Shown one piece after another: positions 1-7,217 of a DNA stretch of 64,000 nt. The notes under the pieces are model-generated. The model was given only the letters and a program-made list of their open reading frames with translations. It did not search any database and was not told the origin of the DNA. Made by a program: the position numbers and the translations under genes. The DNA is from Bacillota bacterium. GTDB lineage: Bacteria; Bacillota; Clostridia; Christensenellales; SZUA-584. The first letter of the stretch is position 1. Each line of letters begins with the position of its first letter. The stretch is taken from NCBI GenBank assembly GCA_023406895.1, contig JAEXTV010000014.1, positions 101,061-165,060 on the forward strand. The letters are read 5' to 3'.

Positions 1-1
1 C

Positions 2-499
2 AGCGCTTTTGCGCTCGGCGTGGCTCTGACGTTTTCAATACTCGGGCTTGCGTTCGGCGCGCTGGGACAGCTGATCAATTCGACGTGGTTTCTGATTGTC
101 TGTTCGGTGATTGTGATACTGTTTGGCATTTACCAAACGGGCCTCATAACCATACCGATTTTGATGCGCGAAAAACGCATTGCGCTCAAACCGCGCAGCG
201 GTGCCATCGGCGCCTTTGTCCTGGGGTTTACCTACGCGTTCGGGTGGACACCGTGCGTGGGGTTGTCGCTCGGGAGTGTGCTGCTTTATGCCACGCCGCA
301 GGGCATTCTCGTCGCCGCGCTGACATTGCTCGTTTATTCTTTGGGGTTTGTGATTCCATTTTTCGTCGTAACGGTGTTTTCCAACCTGCTGCTGGGAAAA
401 ATAAAAAATCTGTATAAGCATATGAAAACGATCAAGATAATCGGCGGCTTGATCATAGTGGCCATGGGGCTTTATCTGCTTATCGATACGCTGATATAA
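2..499 (+). CDS. CcdA-type cytochrome c biogenesis / thiol transport membrane protein (5' end cut off)
   Basis: This is the C-terminal 165 residues of a polytopic membrane protein; the reading frame is open to the left edge, so the start lies outside the window. Four or more hydrophobic helices are visible. A Pro-Cys pair in GWTPCVGLSLG matches the second conserved cysteine motif of CcdA/DsbD beta domains, which pass electrons from cytoplasmic thioredoxin across the membrane. The next gene, 16 bases downstream, encodes an exported thioredoxin-fold lipoprotein, the natural electron acceptor. I infer an operon supplying reductant outside the membrane, for example for disulfide or methionine sulfoxide reduction. 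The family is clear; the final substrate is not. Confidence 0.85.
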   Translation, partial: SAFALGVALTFSILGLAFGALGQLINSTWFLIVCSVIVILFGIYQTGLITIPILMREKRIALKPRSGAIGAFVLGFTYAFGWTPCVGLSLGSVLLYATPQGILVAALTLLVYSLGFVIPFFVVTVFSNLLLGKIKNLYKHMKTIKIIGGLIIVAMGLYLLIDTLI

Positions 500-515
500 A
501 AAAGGAGTGAATGAT

Positions 516-1115
516 TTGAAAAAAATTATAACCGCAATAACAGCCGTTTTGATTGTTCTGTCGCTGGCCGCGTGCGGCAACACCAATGAGCCGTCAAAAC
601 CGACAGCGCAGAGTACGCCTGCGCCTTTGCCGACAGAGCAGAGCACAGCCGCGACGGCGGAGGTGGAGGAGAGTCCGTCCGTTGAGGATATCGTTTATGA
701 ATTCAAATTCACCGATATTGACGGCAATGTGCATAAACTATCGGATTACCGCGGCAAGCCCGTGTATTTGCGTGTATGGGCATCGTGGTGCGGCGTCTGT
801 ATGACTTCTCTCGGAAGCCTTGATGAGCTGGCGGGTGAGGCCGAAGACTTTGCGGTGCTCAGCGTGGTGATGCCGGGTTTCAGCGGAGAGATGAACGCCG
901 AAGACTTTACAAAATGGTATAAGGATTTGGGCTACAATAATCTGGCCGTGCTGCTCGATCCCGAAGCGCAGATCGTTTCCGATTTCGGCATCAACGCGTT
1001 TCCGAGTCAGATCATGTTTGATGCCGAGGGCCATATCGTCTATGGCGTTGTCGGGGTGATGGAAAATGATTTGATCAAACAGACAATGCAGAAAATCGCG
1101 GCGGGTGAGCGTTGA
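516..1115 (+). CDS. TlpA/ResA-like thioredoxin-fold lipoprotein
   Basis: 199 residues. A lipoprotein signal (hydrophobic stretch ending in LSLAAC) is followed by a Ser/Thr/Pro/Glu-rich linker of about 45 residues and an AhpC/TSA-Redoxin domain with the active site WCGVC. It is therefore an extracytoplasmic thiol oxidoreductase anchored to the membrane. I chose TTG at 516 because AAGGAG lies 8 bases before it; a GTG at 507 in the same frame would overlap that ribosome binding site. It follows the CcdA-type gene directly, and the pair probably forms one electron-transfer unit. A hairpin terminator follows the stop. Confidence 0.88.
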   Translation: MKKIITAITAVLIVLSLAACGNTNEPSKPTAQSTPAPLPTEQSTAATAEVEESPSVEDIVYEFKFTDIDGNVHKLSDYRGKPVYLRVWASWCGVCMTSLGSLDELAGEAEDFAVLSVVMPGFSGEMNAEDFTKWYKDLGYNNLAVLLDPEAQIVSDFGINAFPSQIMFDAEGHIVYGVVGVMENDLIKQTMQKIAAGER

Positions 1116-1143
1116 GCGTGGAATTCGATTTAAAACAAAAAAT

Positions 1144-1167
1144 AGCGGCGCAATTGGCCGCTTTTTT
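1144..1167 (+). terminator. Rho-independent terminator after the CcdA/TlpA operon
   Basis: AGCGGC and GCCGCT form a stem around GCAATTG and are followed by a T run. It lies about 30 bases after the stop codon. Confidence 0.85.
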
Positions 1168-1281
1168 GTTGTTTAAAAAATACTCCCGATCATGCCAAGG
1201 GTTCCAAAAGGCTTTCGCTATAAATAACTGTTTTCACGATAGAATATGCTTTATCTAAGATATAGATAGCATGACTTATGA

Positions 1282-1400
1282 AAGCCTTCTCCTAGAGAAG
1301 AAGGTGGTGCGAAGCACCGGATGAGGTGTCAAAAAAGGCTGACAAAGCAAACACCTCATCAGTCGCCTGTCGGCGACAGCTTCTCCTCAAGGAGAAGCCT
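1282..1400. repeat. Long imperfect inverted repeat (palindromic, MITE-like intergenic element)
   Basis: The left arm (1282-1329) starts AAGCCTTCTCC and ends ATGAGGTGT. The right arm (1350-1400) starts ACACCTCAT and ends GGAGAAGCCT. The arms are reverse complements over most of their length around a loop of about 20 bases, with smaller internal hairpins such as GGTGCGAAGCACC. Elements with this arm sequence recur in many clostridial genomes. There is no coding potential. It lies at the 3' end of the minus-strand VOC gene and could also fold in that transcript. Confidence 0.8.
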
Positions 1401-1405
1401 AATCT

Positions 1406-1798
1406 TCAGCCTTGGTTAAACGACGAGATTTCAATCAGATTCCCATCCGGGTCAGCCACGAAACTCGTGCGCTGTCCCCACGGTTCATCGGTGGGCGGAA
1501 AAACCGGCACTGCGCCTGCCGCAACGAGCCGCGCATACTCCCTGTCTACATCCTCGAAAGCGGGCAGCCCGAAAGACAGTTCAATCGTGCCGTTGATACC
1601 GGACGGATAGGTGTAGGACTTGGATGTCATCGTTTCAAAATCAGCACGGCTGTACATGATCATTCGCATGGTGCCGGAATACAGTTCGGCGTTGGGCGCA
1701 CCCTGCCAATCCGTGCGCATGTCCATCACATCGCGGTAGAAAGACACCATTTTGTCCATATCCGTCACAAATAAACCCACAGCGTCAAAGGTTAACAT
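1406..1798 (-). CDS. VOC (glyoxalase/bleomycin-resistance) family protein
   Basis: 130 residues with the pattern of a single-chain VOC domain: the opening strand DAVGLFVTDMDKMVSFY, a central GTIELSFG strand and the closing FVADPDGNLIEI motif that carries the usual metal-ligand glutamate. VOC proteins include glyoxalases, dioxygenases and drug-binding proteins, and the substrate cannot be told from sequence. ATG at 1798 is preferred over ATG at 1804 because AAAGGAG is 8 bases before the former and almost touches the latter. It lies about 60 bases downstream of the WYL regulator on the same strand and is probably co-transcribed with it. Confidence 0.85.
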   Translation of the reverse strand: MLTFDAVGLFVTDMDKMVSFYRDVMDMRTDWQGAPNAELYSGTMRMIMYSRADFETMTSKSYTYPSGINGTIELSFGLPAFEDVDREYARLVAAGAVPVFPPTDEPWGQRTSFVADPDGNLIEISSFNQG

Positions 1799-1857
1799 GG
1801 TCATTACTCCTTTAAATTAATCATCGATAACCATAGAATAACAAAAGAAACAGGACA

Positions 1858-2772
1858 TCAGTATGTCTTGTTTCTTTGATAAACCGCACTTATTTTTTCC
1901 GCTTCGCTGATAATGTCCGCCCTGAGTGCAGCCGGCTCCAAAACCGTCACCCTGCTTCCAAAGCTCAGTATCCATTCGCGCATGTTGTCATAGCTTGCGA
2001 AATCACGCTCGAACAACAGGTCACCGCTCTCCAGCGTCGTGCAGCAGCCCACGCCGTATTCGTCGGTCAGCCGGTACCGTTCGCTTGCGGCGAACACGGC
2101 TTTTAAATGAGCATTGACTTGCGACAGATAATCGTTGAATTTGAGCTTGTCCGGCGGGACTGCGCGGGGAACAAACGCATCCTGCGTTTCTTCAAGGTCC
2201 CAAAGCCTGCTGAGCTTGAACAGCCGAAAATCTTGTTTGGTGCGGCAGTATCCAAACACATACCACGACGCCCACTTAAACACGATATGATACGGCTCAA
2301 TCACGCGGCTCGATTCGCCCTTGCCGGCATCGTACCGGAAGGAGATGAGGTGCCGCAAAGAAATAGCAGATTTAAGCTGTTCAATCTTTTGCGACAGCGC
2401 AGGCCGGCCGAAAGATGCGAGATCGATGATAAAACAGTCATCCGCCACGCTGTCCCTGTGAAACAGCTTTTCAAAAAGCGGTTTGACAACAGGCGCGCCC
2501 GATACGCTGCTCATACCCTTGAACCCAGCGAAAAGCATCTGCCATTCGTCGTGTGTCAGTACCGTTTTATCGAGCCGATAGCCTTTGATAATCGAGATGC
2601 CGCCGCCATAGCCCTGCGCCGTCACCATGGGGATTCCGGCACGGCAGATATCATCGATATCCCGGGTGATTGTGCGGCGCGACACTTCAAACCGTCGCGC
2701 GAGTTCGGGTGCCGTGAATTTCTCTTCCTGAAGCAAAAGCGTGATGATCGCAATCAGCCTGTCAATTTTCAT
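1858..2772 (-). CDS. YafY/DeoR-type transcriptional regulator with WYL domain
   Basis: 304 residues. The N-terminal helix-turn-helix (residues about 5-55, ELARRFEVSRRTITRDI) is followed by a WYL domain (about 140-220, with the hallmark WYVFGYCR) and a C-terminal WCX-like extension. These are usually ligand-sensing local regulators. The ATG at 2772 has GGGGTG just upstream; an in-frame upstream start lacks a site. The gene is divergent from the MltG-like gene and upstream of the VOC gene, so it may control either. A TATACT box near 2795 probably drives it. Confidence 0.85.
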   Translation of the reverse strand: MKIDRLIAIITLLLQEEKFTAPELARRFEVSRRTITRDIDDICRAGIPMVTAQGYGGGISIIKGYRLDKTVLTHDEWQMLFAGFKGMSSVSGAPVVKPLFEKLFHRDSVADDCFIIDLASFGRPALSQKIEQLKSAISLRHLISFRYDAGKGESSRVIEPYHIVFKWASWYVFGYCRTKQDFRLFKLSRLWDLEETQDAFVPRAVPPDKLKFNDYLSQVNAHLKAVFAASERYRLTDEYGVGCCTTLESGDLLFERDFASYDNMREWILSFGSRVTVLEPAALRADIISEAEKISAVYQRNKTY

Positions 2773-2812
2773 AGTGTCACCCCGCTGACAGTATATCACA
2801 AAAATCATGTCG

Positions 2813-2842
2813 TTGAGTGAACGGATGGGAACATGCTATAAT
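2813..2842 (+). promoter_or_regulatory. Promoter of the MltG-like gene
   Basis: TTGAGT, an 18-base spacer and TATAAT with an extended TGC before the -10 box. It lies 26 bases before the start at 2869, in the divergent region shared with the WYL regulator. Confidence 0.7.
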
Positions 2843-2868
2843 GGGCAAAAATCAGGAAGGAAGCCGCC

Positions 2869-3816
2869 ATGAGAAAAGGAATCCTCATCATATGGACCAT
2901 CTGTGTATGGCTTGTATTGTGCGCCTGCGCGGTCACAGAGAATGAATCGTCTGTGGTTCCCACGCAATCGGCTGAATCCCTGCCGGAGGTTTCCGCCGAG
3001 CCATCTGCAAAGTCGGTGCAGACGCCGGCACCCTTGCCCGAAGCCACGCCCGTTCCTGTGAAAGGCAACGTCACGGTGCGCGGCGGCGATACGCTCGAGC
3101 GTGACATCATTCCGCAGCTGTGCAGCGTGTTCTCGGTGACGCAGGACGATGCAAAAGAGGCGCTGTCTGCCGCGCAGAGCCGCCTCATCAGCGATGAGCT
3201 GTCGGGCTTTCGCCGTATGGAAGGCGTTATCGTGCCGGGACGCTATGACGTGACGGATCAAACGCTGGAGGACTATATCGCGCTGTGGATCATTGGTGCA
3301 GAGCAGCGCTACGACGGTCTCGCAGCGGCCAGCGGCGACGCGAACAATAAGAGTGCTCCGGAACGGCTTGCACTTGCGTCGATCGTGGATTGGGAGTGCC
3401 TCAGCGATACGTATCAGGCGGAGGCTGCGGCGGTGCTGATGAACCGCCTGCGAAAAGGCGATAAGCTGCAATGCTGCGCCACCGTTGAATACGCGCTTGG
3501 ATACAGCCGCCCGTATCTGACGAGCGATGACATTAAAATCGAGAGCGAATACAACACATACACGCACAAAGGCCTGCCGCCGGGCCCGATATGCGCCGTG
3601 GACGACGCGAGTCTTTCTGCGGCCATTGGCAATCCGGTGGATACCAGTTTGTACTTTTTCTTTTATGACTATGTGCCCGCGACCATGCAGGTGTTTTCTG
3701 ACTACGGCACGTTTAAAGAAAAGGCGGCGGTCAGCAAACAAATGTTTGTGGATACGTATGACATCGGCAAATACGACATTGTCGACAAGCGAAGCTATTT
3801 TATCGGCGCTGACTGA
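2869..3816 (+). CDS. MltG (YceG)-like endolytic transglycosylase lipoprotein
   Basis: 315 residues. A lipoprotein signal (WLVLCAC) and a low-complexity linker precede a domain with the MltG/YceG order of motifs: LASIVDWE (family SIVEKE), LMNRLRKGDKLQ, YNTYTHKGLPPGPI and a final SLYFFF strand. MltG enzymes cut nascent glycan strands and help set peptidoglycan chain length. The family normally has an N-terminal membrane helix and LysM-like region; here a lipid anchor replaces the helix. The first acidic position of the catalytic motif is Asp while the following Glu is kept, so activity should be tested. The ATG has AGGAAGG upstream. Confidence 0.8.
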   Translation: MRKGILIIWTICVWLVLCACAVTENESSVVPTQSAESLPEVSAEPSAKSVQTPAPLPEATPVPVKGNVTVRGGDTLERDIIPQLCSVFSVTQDDAKEALSAAQSRLISDELSGFRRMEGVIVPGRYDVTDQTLEDYIALWIIGAEQRYDGLAAASGDANNKSAPERLALASIVDWECLSDTYQAEAAAVLMNRLRKGDKLQCCATVEYALGYSRPYLTSDDIKIESEYNTYTHKGLPPGPICAVDDASLSAAIGNPVDTSLYFFFYDYVPATMQVFSDYGTFKEKAAVSKQMFVDTYDIGKYDIVDKRSYFIGAD

Positions 3817-3867
3817 GCATTCGCCAGCCAATATATAGAAATAACCATAATTAAGATAAGCAGACAG

Positions 3868-3896
3868 TTGACGAGGCACATATTTTTTGATACGAT
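3868..3896 (+). promoter_or_regulatory. Likely purA promoter
   Basis: TTGACG, a 17-base spacer and TACGAT. Transcription from here would start near 3903, immediately before the hairpin at 3909. Confidence 0.6.
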
Positions 3897-3908
3897 AGCG
3901 TAGGACTT

Positions 3909-3938
3909 AAGCGGGGATGCGACAGACCCCGCTTTTAT
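3909..3938 (+). terminator. Hairpin with T-rich tail between mltG-like gene and purA
   Basis: AAGCGGGG and CCCCGCTT form an 8-bp stem followed by TTATC. It could end the MltG-like transcript. Because a promoter lies just upstream at 3868, it may also act as an attenuator in the purA leader. Confidence 0.7.
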
Positions 3939-3966
3939 CATCTTATTTTGATTCAGGAGTTAAACA

Positions 3967-5250
3967 ATGCCGGGCATTTCAGTATTTGGCGCACAGTGGG
4001 GAGACGAAGGCAAAGGCCGTTTTGTCGATTATCTGGCAAACGGCGCCGATGTGGTGGTCCGTTACCAGGGCGGCAACAACGCGGGCCATACGATTATTGT
4101 TGATGACGTGAAATACACGCTTCATCTGATACCTGCCGGTTCGTTATACGACGGCAAGCTTTGCGTCATCGGAAATGGCGTGGTGGTTGATCCGGGCGCG
4201 CTGATTGAGGAAATGGAGATGCTCCAGCAGCAGGGGCTCTCGCTTCAGAACCTTAAAATTTCCGACAGAGCTCACATGGTGATGCCGTATCACAAGCTGC
4301 TCGACGGTTTGGCCGAAGAAATCGCGGGCGACGCGCAGATTGGAACCACCAAACGCGGCATCGGCCCGTGCTATACGGATAAAGCGGCGCGCATCGGCCT
4401 TCGCATGTGCGATTTGCTGTCCGACACCTTTGCGGAGAAGCTGCGCAAGGTGCTGGATGAGAAAAATGAGATCATCACAAAAATATTCGGCAAGGAACCG
4501 CTCAATTATGAAGAGATATTAAAAGAGTTCCTTGGATACCGGGTGAAATTAAAACCGTATATCTGTGATACAGTGAGCCTGTGCCACTGCCTTTACGCGA
4601 AAAAGAGCAAAATGCTTTTTGAAGGCGCGCAGGGCATGCTGCTCGACATCGATTTTGGCACATACCCGTTTGTGACCTCGTCACACCCCATTTCGGGCGG
4701 TGTGAGCGTGGGTACCGGGCTGCCGCCCGCGGCGTTGACCGAGGTGGTCGGCGTGGTGAAATCGTATACCACGCGTGTGGGCAAAGGGCCGTTTGTGACC
4801 GAGCTGGACGACGAGATCGGCGAAGCGATACGCGAGAAGGGCCACGAATACGGCGCGACGACGGGACGTCCCCGCCGCTGCGGCTGGCTCGACCTTGTGA
4901 TTGTGGGCTTTTCGGTGCGCGTGAGCGGCATCACATCGATTGCGCTTTCGAGAATGGATACGCTCGGCGGCTTTGACAAGGTGAAAGTGTGTACCGCGTA
5001 CGAGATTGATGGCAAGATCACCAAGGATTATCCGGCTTCGCTCGACGAAATTGCCAAAGCGAAGCCTGTATACAGAGAGTTTGACGGCTGGAGCAGCGAT
5101 ATTTCTCATATTAGAAGCTATGATGAGCTGCCGCAGGCCGCCAAAGAGTATATTGAGTTTATTGAAGCCGAAACGGGCGCGCCTGTGGGTATGATCGGCG
5201 TGGGTCCCGAACGCAGCGAATGCATCGTCCGGCATAAGTATTTTGAATAA
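3967..5250 (+). CDS. purA: Adenylosuccinate synthetase
   Basis: 427 residues, full length. It joins IMP and aspartate using GTP in the first committed step to AMP. The N-terminal GTP loop GAQWGDEGKG, the IMP-binding QGGNNAGHT, TTKRGIGPCY, and the TTGRPRRCGWLDL stretch are all present. AGGAGT lies 7 bases before the ATG. It is followed by the SRP RNA gene. The purine gene purL is 8 kb away on the other strand, so this is not a pur operon. Confidence 0.98.
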   Translation: MPGISVFGAQWGDEGKGRFVDYLANGADVVVRYQGGNNAGHTIIVDDVKYTLHLIPAGSLYDGKLCVIGNGVVVDPGALIEEMEMLQQQGLSLQNLKISDRAHMVMPYHKLLDGLAEEIAGDAQIGTTKRGIGPCYTDKAARIGLRMCDLLSDTFAEKLRKVLDEKNEIITKIFGKEPLNYEEILKEFLGYRVKLKPYICDTVSLCHCLYAKKSKMLFEGAQGMLLDIDFGTYPFVTSSHPISGGVSVGTGLPPAALTEVVGVVKSYTTRVGKGPFVTELDDEIGEAIREKGHEYGATTGRPRRCGWLDLVIVGFSVRVSGITSIALSRMDTLGGFDKVKVCTAYEIDGKITKDYPASLDEIAKAKPVYREFDGWSSDISHIRSYDELPQAAKEYIEFIEAETGAPVGMIGVGPERSECIVRHKYFE

Positions 5251-5283
5251 AGAGCCGGAATTAAAAATATAATAGATTTTAAG

Positions 5284-5556
5284 TTTGCCGTGCCAGACGG
5301 GGAGCTAGCGGTGCCCTGAACCTGCAATCCGCTACAGCAGGGTTGGATCCCCGGTTTGAGGCACGATATTGTAAGGTATGGAGCCGGTAAGGGGCGTTGA
5401 AGAGTGGGCCCCGTGCAACGGACACCCGTGAACCCTGTCAGGCCCTGACGGGAGCAGCAGTAAGCGGATCTGCCCGTGTGCCTCGGATCAGTCTGCTCCG
5501 AGCAACCTGCCGGAATACCTCTTGTAATGTCGTGTCGATCTCCGGGTGCACGGCAT
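5284..5556 (+). ncRNA. ffs: Signal recognition particle RNA, large Bacillus-type (with Alu domain)
   Basis: About 270 bases. The 5' Alu part reads GCCGTGCC ... GGGGAGCTAGCGGTGCCCTG ... CCTGCAATCCGCT, very close to Bacillus scRNA. The conserved helix 8 core GTGAACC ... GTCAGG ... GGGAGCAGCAGTAAG binds Ffh. The 3' end GGTGCACGGCA pairs with the 5' end. A weak T-rich tail follows. The RNA acts with Ffh in co-translational membrane targeting. Ends are set by the terminal helix and may be off by a few bases. Confidence 0.95.
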
Positions 5557-5767
5557 TTATTTTACCCTTTTTTCCACAGCCATGACAAAAATGTGGACAA
5601 ACCATGACGCTTTTGTATCATTTTATTTCCGGCAGGAAAATTACAATCATCCGAAGAATAATATACTTACAAAGCTGTTGTTTATGAATCCCCAAATGGA
5701 GGTACAATAGTACAAGGTTATCCCGTGTGGTTCGGGATATAAAATACATAGAGAGGGGGGCAGAATT

Positions 5768-6301
5768 ATGCGCGTCAGCATAGCGGGAAAGGGCATGGAA
5801 GTGTCCGATTACTTGAAGGATCTCGTCTCAAAAAAGGTATTGAAACTGCAAAGGTATTTTGACGAGGATACCGAGGCGCACATAACCATGTCGATTCAAA
5901 GATCGAGACACATTGTGGAGGTGACCATCCCCTTCGATGGGATTGTTCTTCGCGGTGAGGAGGCCACGGGGGACATGTATGCGTCGGTTGACGGCGTGAT
6001 CAAAAAGCTCGAAAAACAGATCCACAAGCACCGGACGGCTCTCAAAAAACGCCTGCACGATTATGCGTTTACCAAGGAAGACGAAGCGTTTGAGCTCGCG
6101 CTGGCAGATGAAAAAAGGCCGAGCGTGGTGCGCACCAAAAAGTTCGTGGTGAAGCCGATGGATATTGAGGAAGCCATGATGCAGATGGAGCTTTTGGGAC
6201 ATCAGTTTTTCGTCTTCAGGAACGCTGTGACCAATGAGATCAATGTGCTTTACTTGCGTCAGGACGGAGACTACGGGCTCATCGAGCCGGACGGCGTGTG
6301 A
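5768..6301 (+). CDS. hpf: Ribosome hibernation promoting factor, long form (HPF/RaiA/YvyD)
   Basis: 177 residues. Residues 1-100 form the S30AE/RaiA fold (MRVSIAGKGMEVSDYLKDLV), which sits in the mRNA/tRNA channel of the 30S subunit. The C-terminal domain (about 115-170, RTKKFVVKPMDIEEAMMQME ... FRNAVTNEINVLYLR) is the dimerisation domain of the long form that makes 100S ribosomes. AGAGGGGGG lies before the ATG. The gene stands alone, with the SRP RNA upstream and a terminator directly downstream. Confidence 0.95.
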   Translation: MRVSIAGKGMEVSDYLKDLVSKKVLKLQRYFDEDTEAHITMSIQRSRHIVEVTIPFDGIVLRGEEATGDMYASVDGVIKKLEKQIHKHRTALKKRLHDYAFTKEDEAFELALADEKRPSVVRTKKFVVKPMDIEEAMMQMELLGHQFFVFRNAVTNEINVLYLRQDGDYGLIEPDGV

Positions 6302-6311
6302 TACAAAAATG

Positions 6312-6338
6312 AAAGGCGGGGCAACCCGCCTTTTTTTA
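6312..6338 (+). terminator. Terminator after hpf (probably bidirectional)
   Basis: AAGGCGGG and CCCGCCTT flank GCAA and are followed by seven T residues. It also faces the convergent molybdopterin gene. Confidence 0.88.
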
Positions 6339-6348
6339 TGTTTGGCAA

Positions 6349-7020
6349 TTACTTGACGTCGGCGCTGTTGGAATAGCCGCGCTGTTCCCAATATCCCTCA
6401 TAGTCGGCGTCGTCGGACAGCGTGATGCGATTGACCCATCTCGCCCATTTGTAGCCGAGTTTATCTTCCGCCACCACGATGAACGGATATCCCATATCGG
6501 GCGGCAGTGCGATGCCGTTGGCGTTGTAAGCAAGAATAAGCTGTTTGTTCTTAATGTCATCATAAGGCAGGGAAGTGGTATAGCCGTCGACTGCCGAGAA
6601 GACGATGGTCACCGCTTCGGGCTGTGCTCCGGCGAGATCAATCAGATCGGTCAGACGCACGCCCTCCCAAAGAATCGTCGCATTCCAGCCTTCCACGCAG
6701 TGCAGCGTGATCAGCCGTGCATCCGGCTCCATAGCCAGCACATCGTCGTACGAGAGCACTTTTTCTTTATCCACGAGGCCGTCTATAGTGAGGGTATAAT
6801 CGTTGATGTCTACTTGCTGTACGCCGCTGATAGAATTGTCGCGCGGGCCTACGGCAGGGTCCAATCGGGCCCCCTGATATTCTCTGATCTCATTTTCACG
6901 GTAGCGGTCCATTGTGGCAGAGCTGACGGCATCGGGGGACGGACTTGCTTCATTGTTGGCGGTACAGGCGGCCAGCAGCAAAGCGGCAGCGGCCAATATG
7001 ATAAATAACTGACGTTTCAT
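6349..7020 (-). CDS. Molybdopterin-dependent oxidoreductase lipoprotein (sulfite oxidase/MsrP fold)
   Basis: 223 residues. A Sec-type lipoprotein signal (AAAALLLAAC) precedes one oxidoreductase molybdopterin-binding domain. LHCVEGW carries the cysteine expected to ligate molybdenum, and MGYPFIVVAEDKLGYKWARW matches the family's cofactor-binding end. The dimerisation domain of true sulfite oxidases is missing, as in MsrP/YedY-like proteins. Such enzymes are usually exported folded by Tat, but no twin-arginine is visible here. The substrate is unknown; methionine sulfoxide is one possibility given the CcdA/TlpA pair nearby. Its terminator is shared with hpf. Confidence 0.87.
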   Translation of the reverse strand: MKRQLFIILAAAALLLAACTANNEASPSPDAVSSATMDRYRENEIREYQGARLDPAVGPRDNSISGVQQVDINDYTLTIDGLVDKEKVLSYDDVLAMEPDARLITLHCVEGWNATILWEGVRLTDLIDLAGAQPEAVTIVFSAVDGYTTSLPYDDIKNKQLILAYNANGIALPPDMGYPFIVVAEDKLGYKWARWVNRITLSDDADYEGYWEQRGYSNSADVK

Positions 7021-7172
7021 GTGATCTCCCTCTCTGTAAAAAAGCCTATTGCGTGAGTTAGTTCTTAGGATGTAAGATCAATTGGTAAACCTATTATATC
7101 AGTTATGAATGACTCAGCAACAGACATATGCCTATTATTACCATATACGAACTGATTCATTATCCTAAAAAG

Positions 7173-7197
7173 AAAAAGGCGGGGGGTTCCCGCCTTT
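7173..7197 (-). terminator. Terminator of the first BlaI/M56 operon
   Basis: Read on the minus strand, AAAGGCGGG and CCCGCCTTT form a stem followed by a T-rich tract. It lies 20 bases past the stop at 7218. Confidence 0.85.
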
Positions 7198-7217
7198 ATG
7201 TTTCGATGCCATATTGT

